NCBI GenBank assembly: GCA_034437515.1
Contig: DAOTTX010000363.1
Span: forward strand, 38,651 to 102,650
Length of the DNA: 64,000 nucleotides
Source of the DNA: DAOTTX01 sp034437515
GTDB lineage: Bacteria > Chloroflexota > Anaerolineae > Aggregatilineales > Phototrophicaceae
Direction: 5' to 3'
The translations under genes were made by a program, and so were the position numbers. The notes below the pieces were generated by a model. The model was not told the origin of the DNA. It ran no database searches and saw only the letters and a list, made by a program, of their open reading frames with translations. This document shows, one piece after another, positions 17,817 through 26,014 of the stretch (position 1 is the first letter of the stretch; each line of letters opens with the position of its first letter).

Positions 17817-18784
17817 GTGATAACAAGGTTTTCTGGACAGACAATCGCTTCCTCGTCACCGGGGGATCAGGCTTCCTCGGCAGCGTGGTCGTGGAGCAGT
17901 TACGCAAGCGTGGCGCGGAACACATCATCATTCCACGCAGTGATGATTATGACCTGCGCGAACACGAGGCGGTCGTTGACCTACTCAACGAAACCAGGAC
18001 CAACGTGATTATTCACATGGCGGCGGTCGTCGGCGGCATCGGTGCCAACCGTGAGCGTCCGGCGGAGTTCTTCTACGATAATCTGATGATGGGTGTGCAA
18101 CTGCTCCACGAGGCGTGGAAGACGAACGTCGATAAGTTCGTGACGGTCGGTACGGTCTGCTCCTATCCCAAGTTTACGCCGGTGCCATTCAAAGAAGATG
18201 ACATCTGGAACGGCTATCCAGAGGAGACCAACGCGCCTTACGGGTTGGCTAAGAAGATGTTGCTGGTACAGGGGCAATCCTATCGTCAGCAGTACGGTTT
18301 CCGCTCGATCTTCTTACTGCCAACCAACCTCTATGGCCCGGGTGACAACTTCGAACCGCAAAGCTCGCATGTGATCCCGGCGTTGATCCGTAAATATGTC
18401 GAGGCCAAAGAGCGCGGCGACGATCATGTGGTCGCCTGGGGCACCGGCAGCCCGACCCGCGAGTTCCTCTATGTAGAAGATGCTGCTGAGGGCATTTTGC
18501 GGGCGACAGCGGCATACGAAAGTGATGAACCGCTCAACCTCGGCTCTGGCGTAGAAATTAGCATCCGTGACCTGACCCACACCATCGCGGAGATGACCGG
18601 CTTCGAGGGCGAAGTCCGTTGGGATGAGACCAAACCAGACGGGCAGCCGCGCCGCTCGCTTGACACTTCCCGTGCCAAGGAAACCATCGGCTTCGAGGCA
18701 CAGACCCCATTCCGCGAGGGACTACGGGCAACCATCGACTGGTACGTGCAAAACCGAGACATGCCGGAGCAAACGGCAAAGTAA
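17813..18784 (+). CDS. fcl: GDP-L-fucose synthase-like reductase/epimerase
   Basis: A 323-residue extended SDR that matches GDP-L-fucose synthase (GDP-4-keto-6-deoxymannose 3,5-epimerase/4-reductase). It has VTGGSGFLGS at the N-terminus, HMAAVVGGIGANRERPAEF characteristic of Fcl/WcaG, the TVCSYPK active-site serine region, the APYGLAKK Tyr-x3-Lys pair and NLYGPGDNFEP. It would supply GDP-L-fucose or a close relative to the locus. No GDP-mannose 4,6-dehydratase was found in the window, so its substrate must come from elsewhere. The ATG overlaps the upstream stop by four bases. Confidence 0.88.
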   Translation: MSDNKVFWTDNRFLVTGGSGFLGSVVVEQLRKRGAEHIIIPRSDDYDLREHEAVVDLLNETRTNVIIHMAAVVGGIGANRERPAEFFYDNLMMGVQLLHEAWKTNVDKFVTVGTVCSYPKFTPVPFKEDDIWNGYPEETNAPYGLAKKMLLVQGQSYRQQYGFRSIFLLPTNLYGPGDNFEPQSSHVIPALIRKYVEAKERGDDHVVAWGTGSPTREFLYVEDAAEGILRATAAYESDEPLNLGSGVEISIRDLTHTIAEMTGFEGEVRWDETKPDGQPRRSLDTSRAKETIGFEAQTPFREGLRATIDWYVQNRDMPEQTAK

Positions 18785-18791
18785 GCCCCGC

Positions 18792-19751
18792 GTGGATGTC
18801 TCTCTTATCACCTCATTGTATCGTGCGGCGGCGTTCTTAGAAGCGTATACCACGCATGTTAGTCGTGTGATCCCGGTCGTGCAGGACGCTGGGATCACCG
18901 TTGAACTCATCATCATCGTCAATGATGCCACCGACGAAGAACGCACCTGCATCGAGCATCTGACCGCCGCGCTTGGTGAGGCGGTCGTGCGTCCGCTTTA
19001 TGTGCCGCGTGAAACCCTCTATGCCAGTTGGAATCGCGGGGTGGAGGCGGCGCGGGGGCGGGCGATTGGCTTCTGGAACGTAGATGACGTTCGCACCCCG
19101 GAAGGCATCATCACCTGTTGGCACGCTATCACTGGCGGTTGCCGACTGGCATACCCAAAATGGGATGAGATCGAAAACCGTCGATGGTTGGGGCGCATTT
19201 CTGTCCCGCACAGGATGTTCTTTGAAGCACATCGAGAGCGCATCGGCCCCTTTTTCATGTTCGACCGGACGTTGTTCGAGTCGGTCGGGCGGTTTGACGC
19301 CCGTTTTCGCATCGTCGGGGATTTTGAGTGGAGCCTGCGCGCGACACGGCAATTGAAGCCGTGCCCCGTCGATGTCGTGGCAGGTACGCTGTATCATCAT
19401 GGTGGTAACCTCAGCGTACTTTCCGCAGAGTTGACGTTAGAAGATAACATCGCGTGTATGTGTCATGATATGGAGGAAAACCTTACCCCGGCCCCACCGG
19501 AACAGATGCGCGCGATGTATGCGCAATGGGCCGATGATTTAACGATTTCCGATGATGTGGCTGATTATCTATGGGGTGATGGAGCCACTGCCCGCTGGCA
19601 AACTTACCAACAGCAACAGGCAAAAAGACAACGAGACTTCCGGCGGGGTGATTTTTTCCGCATGGTGCCGCGTCTTTTGATCGACCGTCTGAATATTCGT
19701 CCACTGTTGTATCGTCTGGGTGTGGTCAAAAGCCCCCACCGACGCACATGA
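18792..19751 (+). CDS. Family 2 glycosyltransferase
   Basis: A 319-residue GT-A enzyme: VDVSLITSLYRAAAFLEAY, then IIIVNDATDEE and GRAIGFWNVDDVRTPEG, where N-V-D-D replaces the usual DXD. The start is taken as GTG at 18792, the first plausible codon before the conserved core; a longer in-frame form would extend into fcl. The stop overlaps the next gene by four bases. The C-terminus is very basic and may lie on the membrane. Confidence 0.8.
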   Translation: MDVSLITSLYRAAAFLEAYTTHVSRVIPVVQDAGITVELIIIVNDATDEERTCIEHLTAALGEAVVRPLYVPRETLYASWNRGVEAARGRAIGFWNVDDVRTPEGIITCWHAITGGCRLAYPKWDEIENRRWLGRISVPHRMFFEAHRERIGPFFMFDRTLFESVGRFDARFRIVGDFEWSLRATRQLKPCPVDVVAGTLYHHGGNLSVLSAELTLEDNIACMCHDMEENLTPAPPEQMRAMYAQWADDLTISDDVADYLWGDGATARWQTYQQQQAKRQRDFRRGDFFRMVPRLLIDRLNIRPLLYRLGVVKSPHRRT

Positions 19752-20608
19752 TGCAGCCTAGAATCGCCCTTGTCACTCCATCCTACAATCAGGGACAATT
19801 CCTCGAAACGACCTTGAATTCTGTGTTGTCTCAGGGTTACCCACAACTTGAGTATGTCGTCATGGATGGCGGGTCGTCCGACAACAGCGTCGAGATCGTC
19901 CAACGCTATGCGGGACACCTCAGCGGTTGGGTCAGCCAACCCGATGACGGACAATACGATGCCATCACAGAAGGCTTTGCACGGATATCCGGCGAGGTCA
20001 TGGGCTGGCTCAACTCCGATGACATGCACTTACCCTGGACGTTGCAAGTCGTAGGCGAAATTTTTACCGCGCTGCCACAGGTCGAATGGCTCACAACACG
20101 TATACCGCTCACGATGGATGTGCGTGGTTTGGTCGTCAAAGGGAGCATGGCGGCGGGGTTCAGCCGTGAGGGGTTCTTCCGGGGGGAAAACATCCTCGAT
20201 GAACACAGCTACAGCACACACTGGATCATGCAAGAGGCTACTTTCTGGCGACGTGACTTATGGGAGCGAGCTGGCGGTTACGTCGGAGGCGGCTATCCAC
20301 TGGCAGGGGATTTCGAGTTGTGGGCGCGGTTCTACAATGCCGGGGCGCAGCTCTACGCCGTTGATGTGCCATTGGCGGCATTTCGTCAGCACGCCGCACA
20401 GAAAAGCGCCGATCTCGAACGCTACCAGCAAGAAGCCTACGACGCGCTAAAGACGCATGGCGGCTATCCATACGGACGAGTGCGCTCGTGGTTGCGTGGG
20501 CGCGTGATGACGCGCTTACCCTATCGCCTGACGACACCACTCGGCTGGCGCTATCGTGTACCGCTGGTTAGTTATAAAGCCGGTCGTTGGCAAGCAAACC
20601 TGTTTTAA
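19748..20608 (+). CDS. Family 2 glycosyltransferase
   Basis: A 286-residue GT2 enzyme of the WcaA-like type. IALVTPSYNQGQFLETTL, VVMDGGSSDNS, SQPDDGQYDAITEGF and MGWLNSDDMHLPW are all present, the last holding the metal-binding Asp pair. The LAGDFELWARF segment near residue 185 is the usual acceptor-side E-D/E-D-W region. Last gene of the coupled block; 165 non-coding bases follow. Confidence 0.92.
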   Translation: MMQPRIALVTPSYNQGQFLETTLNSVLSQGYPQLEYVVMDGGSSDNSVEIVQRYAGHLSGWVSQPDDGQYDAITEGFARISGEVMGWLNSDDMHLPWTLQVVGEIFTALPQVEWLTTRIPLTMDVRGLVVKGSMAAGFSREGFFRGENILDEHSYSTHWIMQEATFWRRDLWERAGGYVGGGYPLAGDFELWARFYNAGAQLYAVDVPLAAFRQHAAQKSADLERYQQEAYDALKTHGGYPYGRVRSWLRGRVMTRLPYRLTTPLGWRYRVPLVSYKAGRWQANLF

Positions 20609-20773
20609 CAGAAGCGACCAAAGTCTTTGATATGTCTTGTTGTGCCCTGTGTATTCGTTTTCCGTGTCTGTGCGATGGGCATGGGAAGCAGCAAAAATTG
20701 TCACACTGCGCCGATCTCATCATTTCGAGTACAATACGACCGTTTTTGCAGAAAAGAACAGGACGCATAACCA

Positions 20774-21763
20774 ATGAACGACGAACAGCGCGTGCTCTCA
20801 CGCTTTGCCACGCAGGAAGAAGCCCTCAGCGACGACTATCTCGCCATCGCACAGGCATGTGACGCGATTGTGACCAAGTACGACCTACCTGACCACGATC
20901 ATTATAATCGGAAGGCGTTTCCGTGGGCGCTGCCGCATCTGGAACGCCCGACGATCTATGCCTCGCGCATCTGGGAATACGCCTTTGCGGTGGACTCAGC
21001 CGATTTAGAACCGGGGATGCGCTGTATTGATGTCGGCGGGGGGATGTCGGCCTTTGCGCTTTATCTCAAAGAGAAACATAACTGCGAAAGCCATGTCCTC
21101 GACCCGGATGTGTTCCAGACGTTGAATCAGCAGTCACAGATCGGTTTCGGCGTCACCGAGGACTTCGCGGAAAAGGTCGGTGTGCAGTTCACCGAAGGGG
21201 GTATGGAAGCCATCCCTTACCCGGATAACCATTTTGACCGCGTCTTTTGCATTAGCGTCATCGAACATCTTCCAGCGAAGATCGCCCAGCTTGGGATGCA
21301 AGAGATGGCACGGATCGTCAAACCGGGCGGGCGGATCATCATCACCGTTGATATGATGATCGACTGGGAAATGAACCGCCCGTTGAGCTTAATCTGGGCG
21401 TCGGGTCTGGTGCCTTACGGTCGGATTGACCTGCGTTGGCCTGAAAAGCGTTACAGCATCTCACCGATAGAAGGGGTCGATTCCCCGGCGGATGTGTTCG
21501 GTTTCACCCTCATCAAAGAAGATCGTCAGATCGAGTCACGGTACACCGGCATCGGTGGTGAAAGTGACCCCAAGCCGATTGATCCGCGCACGATTCCGTT
21601 GATCCACGACCGCGTTAAAGCGGAAAAAGCCGCGAAGAAGCAGGCCGCGCAAGAAATGGCAGCGGCACAAAAACATGCGGCGGCGGCAGCAGCACCACTT
21701 TCGACCAAGCTACTACGACGGGTGCGTAAAGCGGCACAGCTACTGGTTACCGGGAAGGCTTGA
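20774..21763 (+). CDS. SAM-dependent methyltransferase with Ala/Lys-rich tail
   Basis: A 329-residue class I methyltransferase. Residues about 75-200 hold the fold: CIDVGGGMSAFALYL, SHVLDPD, FDRVFCISVIEHLP and IVKPGGRIIITVD. Residues about 280-310 are an Ala/Lys-rich helix, probably a coiled coil, followed by a basic C-terminus. A TACAAT hexamer at 20730-20735 may be its -10 box, but no good -35 was found. The 3' end overlaps the convergent glycosyltransferase gene by 17 bases. Confidence 0.8.
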   Translation: MNDEQRVLSRFATQEEALSDDYLAIAQACDAIVTKYDLPDHDHYNRKAFPWALPHLERPTIYASRIWEYAFAVDSADLEPGMRCIDVGGGMSAFALYLKEKHNCESHVLDPDVFQTLNQQSQIGFGVTEDFAEKVGVQFTEGGMEAIPYPDNHFDRVFCISVIEHLPAKIAQLGMQEMARIVKPGGRIIITVDMMIDWEMNRPLSLIWASGLVPYGRIDLRWPEKRYSISPIEGVDSPADVFGFTLIKEDRQIESRYTGIGGESDPKPIDPRTIPLIHDRVKAEKAAKKQAAQEMAAAQKHAAAAAAPLSTKLLRRVRKAAQLLVTGKA

Positions 21764-23003
21764 GGGTGGCGTAAGCCCGTTTGTACTGGTCGATGATGGT
21801 GCGCTTGATCTTCTCCCGGTCGAGCCGTGCGCGTGCCGTCGCCAGATTGCGTTCTGCGGCGGCATCGACCAGCGCATCATCGGTGATAGCACGTCGCAGC
21901 GCCGCCTCGATGTCGTTCGGATCCTCAGGATCAACGATCAGGCCGGTTTCGCCGTGTGTGAACCATTCATCTGCGCAGGCGGTGTAAGACTGGATCGGAA
22001 ACGCCGCCATCGACATCGCCTCCAACATAGAGATACTGGCTGCATCGCTCATACTCACGCCGATGGACGTCCGCGCCTGCCCGAACCAGTGTAGGATGTT
22101 CTCGTGGGGCAGGTCAGGCGGCAAAATCTCGATGTCAAGGCCGGTCTGGTCGCGCAGTATCTGCGCGGTGAGATCAACATCAGCGTGGGTGCCGAAGATG
22201 ACGATGCGATACCCAAGTTCCTGGATCAGATCTGCACACTGGCGGATGGCGCGCAGTGCAAACAACGCCCGTCCCCAGCGCGTCTGATAGCCCTTAATCA
22301 TGATGATCTTGCGTGTCGAAGGTGGTTTGGATGAGCGCAGCTTATGAAGACGATCAAGATCAAAGCCGCCGGGGTTCGGGGTGACTGGCCAGATGTTTTC
22401 AGTCTGCAAGCCGAGTTCGCGAGCGAGGGCAACATCACGCGCACATTCGCAGTCGTAGTAATCAATCACCTGGAGTAACTGGTCGATCTTCGTTTTATGC
22501 CCGTCCAAGTGACGGTAATAGTAGAGGTCGGGTCCCAAGTTAGTTGCAATGAATGCCGGGAATTCATGGCCTTCAGCCAATAAGCGATCACGCGCCTCAA
22601 GTACCAGATATGCGCCTGCCTGGAATTCTATCGCGTGGACAAAATCTGGCTTTAAGCGCCGGATGAGCTGAGCTAAGTTCGCAGCCTGATAGGCCGGGCG
22701 GTAGGTACGCAGGGCGCGGCGGGTACCGCGTGCCAGAATATCCAGCGGGCGGTGCAAACGGTGATTGAGCAGAGGCACATTGAACCCTAACGCCCCTCGC
22801 TGCTTCACATGAGGGTTAAAGTCGGAGTGATGTGCATCTACGTGATAAGCAGAATGATGCACGGTGACCCCACGTAGCAGGGGATGCACGCGCCCACTGT
22901 CTCGGCTGCATACGAGATGTAAATCCCACCCCTCATCGGCGATCTGGTCAATATAACGAGCGGTATGTACGCTGTAGGCCATCGCTACAAATAGAATACG
23001 CAT
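21747..23003 (-). CDS. Family 4 glycosyltransferase
   Basis: A 418-residue GT-B enzyme. MRILFVAMAYSVHTARYI is a typical GT4 N-terminus; the donor domain has IMIKGYQTRWGRALFAL, GVSMSDAASISMLEAMSMAAFPIQS, and FTHGETGLIVDPEDPNDIEAAL. The ATG at 23003 is preferred over an upstream in-frame start because it begins at the conserved strand. It is the only glycosyltransferase of the locus on the minus strand and it closes the locus. Confidence 0.88.
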   Translation of the reverse strand: MRILFVAMAYSVHTARYIDQIADEGWDLHLVCSRDSGRVHPLLRGVTVHHSAYHVDAHHSDFNPHVKQRGALGFNVPLLNHRLHRPLDILARGTRRALRTYRPAYQAANLAQLIRRLKPDFVHAIEFQAGAYLVLEARDRLLAEGHEFPAFIATNLGPDLYYYRHLDGHKTKIDQLLQVIDYYDCECARDVALARELGLQTENIWPVTPNPGGFDLDRLHKLRSSKPPSTRKIIMIKGYQTRWGRALFALRAIRQCADLIQELGYRIVIFGTHADVDLTAQILRDQTGLDIEILPPDLPHENILHWFGQARTSIGVSMSDAASISMLEAMSMAAFPIQSYTACADEWFTHGETGLIVDPEDPNDIEAALRRAITDDALVDAAAERNLATARARLDREKIKRTIIDQYKRAYATLKPSR

Positions 23004-23236
23004 GACTGTTCCATCGAAGCTCACAATCGAAAACGATCATAGAATGACCTACTCAAAACACAAGCGGTACTTAATCCGGTTTCTTATACACGGTCGTTGA
23101 TCCATACGTGAACACAACTGATTACTCATTTTGTAGGGTCGCCCACCACACATCAACACCGAGAATGTGAGCGACCGTCCGATGACAGTTAATCAAATGA
23201 GACTGTAGAGATGCGCATTTTGAGCCATTATCTGAG

Positions 23237-24937
23237 CTACTGATCGTCTTCCAGGTCAAATAAGGCATCGCTGAGACTTTCCAGCGCGTCACGCAGCCAA
23301 TCCTCATCGCTCATATCCAGTGCCTGTTCAACCTCAGCTATCTCCTCACCCAATGCTTCTGAATCGAGACGTTGCGCACGGGCTAACAGCACCTCAGCCT
23401 CTCGGATCAGGTCTTCAGAGATCATTCCGGTGGCGGATATCATCGGTAGTGTCTCATAAGCGGACTTGATCTCTTGCTGGCTGAGCCGGTGATGAGCCGC
23501 GTTGACCGTAATTCCAGTCTCGCGCCCACTGGTGCGATCAGTCGCCTGCACATTGAGTATCCCATTGACATCCAGATCGAACTGAACCGTAATTTGCGGC
23601 ACATCGCCCGGTGACGGCGCACTCAGCCGGTCGAACAGGAACTCACCCAGCGCATCATTCTCAGAGGCGATCCGGTTCTCGCCCTGATACACTTCGATGC
23701 GGACGGTCTTCTGTGAGGGATGCATCGCGTAGAACACCTCTTTTTGCGAGATGGGAATGGTGCTGTTGCGTGGAATGAGCACCTTGTAGCGATCCGGGAC
23801 CATCTGACCGAGCACGGTTTGTTCCGCGATGGCGATGCCCAGCGAGAACGGCGTGACATCGACCAGAATGACGTCGATGGGTTCACCCGCGATGATCGCG
23901 CCCTGGATGCCCGCCCCCAGCGCAACGACCTCAGATGGGTCCACATCGACACGAGGCGTCACACCGGTATAATCTGCGATCAATTCACGTACCGCTGGAA
24001 TGTAGGTGCTGCCGCCGACCAGAAGCACTTGATCCGGCTGTTCAACACCACCGTCTTTGAGCACGCGCTCGACACTATCCAGTGTTTCGTGAAGCAAATC
24101 GTCAATCAGATCAATAAATTGCTGGCGACTAATTTCTATTTCCAGATGGAGTGCGGCTCCGTCTTTTTCCGCCAGATACTCCTCACGCACCCAGGTAAAC
24201 GGCTCGCTGGATAGCGCAATCTTGGCACCTTCCGCAGCGCGGCGTAGTCGCGCCTGAGCCTGCCGGTTATTGCGTAGATCAACGCCGTGCTGGTCTTCAA
24301 AACGCTGCACCAACCACTTTGCCAGTCGTTCGTCGAAATCATCACCGCCCAGGTGCGTATTCCCGTGGCTGGCACGCACATCCACCACACCGCCAGACAT
24401 TTCCACCAGCGAGACATCGAACGTGCCCCCGCCCAGGTCATAGACTAGCGCCACCGCATCGGTATCGGCATCCATCCCATAAGCCAACGCCGCAGCGGTT
24501 GGCTCGTTGACAATGCGAGCGACCTTTAACCCAGCAATCTCACCCGCCTCGATTGTCGCTCGCCGTTGCACTTCAGAAAAATAGGCCGGGACTGTAATGA
24601 CTGCCTGTTCGACTGGCTCTCCCAGGTGATCCGCCGCCGCCTGTTTGAGCGTCCGTAAAATGATCGCGCTGATCTGCTGGGGAGAGTAACTGTCGCCGCT
24701 GAGTAGCTGCTGCTCATCAGTCCCCATCTTACGCTTGATAGATCGAATGGTACGCTCCGGATGAAGTATCCATTGGTTCAGTGCCGTTTGCCCGACCAGC
24801 CACTTGTCCTGTGGGGTGAGGCCGACCACCGACGGCAGCGTCGTGTGTCCTTCCACTGGTATGATTTCTGGCTGTCCATCAGTGACAACACCGATTGCCG
24901 AGAAGGTGGTGCCGAGGTCAATCCCTATGATACGCAT
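23237..24937 (-). CDS. Hsp70 family chaperone with short lid (DnaK paralogue)
   Basis: A 566-residue Hsp70. The ATPase domain is complete: GIDLGTTFSAIG, VPAYFSEVQRRAT, NEPTAAALAYG, YDLGGGTFDVSL and LVGGSTYIPAV. The linker VDVTPFSLGI and the beta-sandwich domain follow. The helical lid is only about 70 residues and ends in an acidic tail (FDLEDDQ), shorter than in DnaK of about 630 residues. It is the last gene of an operon with GrpE, a J-like protein and a TPR protein. Client release or specificity may therefore differ from housekeeping DnaK. Confidence 0.92.
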   Translation of the reverse strand: MRIIGIDLGTTFSAIGVVTDGQPEIIPVEGHTTLPSVVGLTPQDKWLVGQTALNQWILHPERTIRSIKRKMGTDEQQLLSGDSYSPQQISAIILRTLKQAAADHLGEPVEQAVITVPAYFSEVQRRATIEAGEIAGLKVARIVNEPTAAALAYGMDADTDAVALVYDLGGGTFDVSLVEMSGGVVDVRASHGNTHLGGDDFDERLAKWLVQRFEDQHGVDLRNNRQAQARLRRAAEGAKIALSSEPFTWVREEYLAEKDGAALHLEIEISRQQFIDLIDDLLHETLDSVERVLKDGGVEQPDQVLLVGGSTYIPAVRELIADYTGVTPRVDVDPSEVVALGAGIQGAIIAGEPIDVILVDVTPFSLGIAIAEQTVLGQMVPDRYKVLIPRNSTIPISQKEVFYAMHPSQKTVRIEVYQGENRIASENDALGEFLFDRLSAPSPGDVPQITVQFDLDVNGILNVQATDRTSGRETGITVNAAHHRLSQQEIKSAYETLPMISATGMISEDLIREAEVLLARAQRLDSEALGEEIAEVEQALDMSDEDWLRDALESLSDALFDLEDDQ

Positions 24938-24971
24938 ATAATTATCTCCAAATGACTAAAGACTGTGTCTA

Positions 24972-25607
24972 TCAATCTGTTTGCACGACTGACAATTCAG
25001 TAACGCGATTCACAACCACTTCTGCGAAGCGCACTACCTTATCATTGTGCAAGTAGCCGTCACGCTCGACGGCGATTACGGTGTTACCGGGCCGGTCAGG
25101 TCGGCTGATCGTTTTTACAGCAACATGCCGGTAGGGGTCGAAAGCCTCTCCCATCGGCTGCATCACATGTATTCCCTCCACTTCCAGCAGACGTTGCAGT
25201 CGATCCCTGAGTAACCGCTGCCCACCGAGCCAACCTTCTAGCATCTGTGCGGCCTCTGATGAGTGCAAAGCGACCGTCCGCAACTGATTTTCGCCAGTTT
25301 TCAGCCCGGCCTGGATGGCATCGACTACCGGCAGCATAGACTGGGCGAGTTCAAGCCGTGCTACTGCGATCTCATCGGCATAAAAGTTGGTACGTTGCTC
25401 TCGTAATGCGTCGAGCGTTTCCCGATTCTCGTCGAGAGCGGATTCTGTCAGAGCATTCCCTTTGTAGATTTCCTTCGCCAGCCGTTTGATTTGCTTTTGC
25501 AAGTCTCCGAGTGTGAGTGGTGGCTCGGTGTCTTGCGGGGTCTGTTCGCTACGATTGAACCGCAACAGTCGAGCGAAAAAACCCGGTTTATCGGTGTGGT
25601 TGCTCAT
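24972..25607 (-). CDS. grpE: GrpE-like nucleotide exchange factor
   Basis: A 211-residue protein with the GrpE layout: a long helical region at residues about 30-95, then a four-helix stretch, then the C-terminal beta domain with GEAFDPYRHVAV and GYLHNDKVVRFAEVVVNR. GrpE opens the nucleotide cleft of Hsp70. The usual conserved sequence around the beta wing is only partly kept, so it is a divergent member. Its ATG overlaps the J-like gene stop by four bases, and Hsp70 follows after 34 bases. The N-terminus contains a short amphipathic FFARLLRF segment. Confidence 0.8.
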   Translation of the reverse strand: MSNHTDKPGFFARLLRFNRSEQTPQDTEPPLTLGDLQKQIKRLAKEIYKGNALTESALDENRETLDALREQRTNFYADEIAVARLELAQSMLPVVDAIQAGLKTGENQLRTVALHSSEAAQMLEGWLGGQRLLRDRLQRLLEVEGIHVMQPMGEAFDPYRHVAVKTISRPDRPGNTVIAVERDGYLHNDKVVRFAEVVVNRVTELSVVQTD

Positions 25608-26005
25608 AGCTTGATGTTCCGGAAGTCCTTCGAGAAATCGGTGCGATCAAGGTCTGTATCAGCACGTAACACAGCATCCCAGTCAGATTCGACGTAATCA
25701 ACGGTCAGGGTCGGTGCACGCTTGTATGTCTCGTACTCTGGTGGTGGGTGAAGCATAAACAAATCAGTCGCGGCGCGTGCTTCCGGTGTACGCAGCGCGT
25801 CATAGGCCGCCCGGATGCGCTTGAATTGCTGTGGGTCTTTCTCCGGGGGGTGTTCACGCACCTTCTGGAAGTAGGCTTTCTTGATCTCCGCATCGCTGGC
25901 GCTGGGGTCGAGTTCCAGCACTTCGTAGGGTTTAGCGGGTAGCCCTTCAGGTTCCAAACTTTTTGGTTCTGGTTGTTTATCAGATCTATCATGGCGATTC
26001 GGCAT
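25604..26005 (-). CDS. J-domain-like protein with HPP in place of HPD
   Basis: A 133-residue protein. Residues about 25-78 align with a J domain: PYEVLELDPSASDAEIKKAY is helices I-II, then VREHPPEKDP, then FKRIRAAYDALRTPEARA for helix III. The HPD tripeptide needed to stimulate Hsp70 ATPase in studied J proteins reads HPP here. The remaining 55 residues match nothing I recognise. It sits between the TPR gene (9 bases) and grpE (4-base overlap), so it must act with this Hsp70 or serve as a regulator or tether. Confidence 0.82.
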   Translation of the reverse strand: MPNRHDRSDKQPEPKSLEPEGLPAKPYEVLELDPSASDAEIKKAYFQKVREHPPEKDPQQFKRIRAAYDALRTPEARAATDLFMLHPPPEYETYKRAPTLTVDYVESDWDAVLRADTDLDRTDFSKDFRNIKL

Positions 26006-26014
26006 GGGGCGTCC

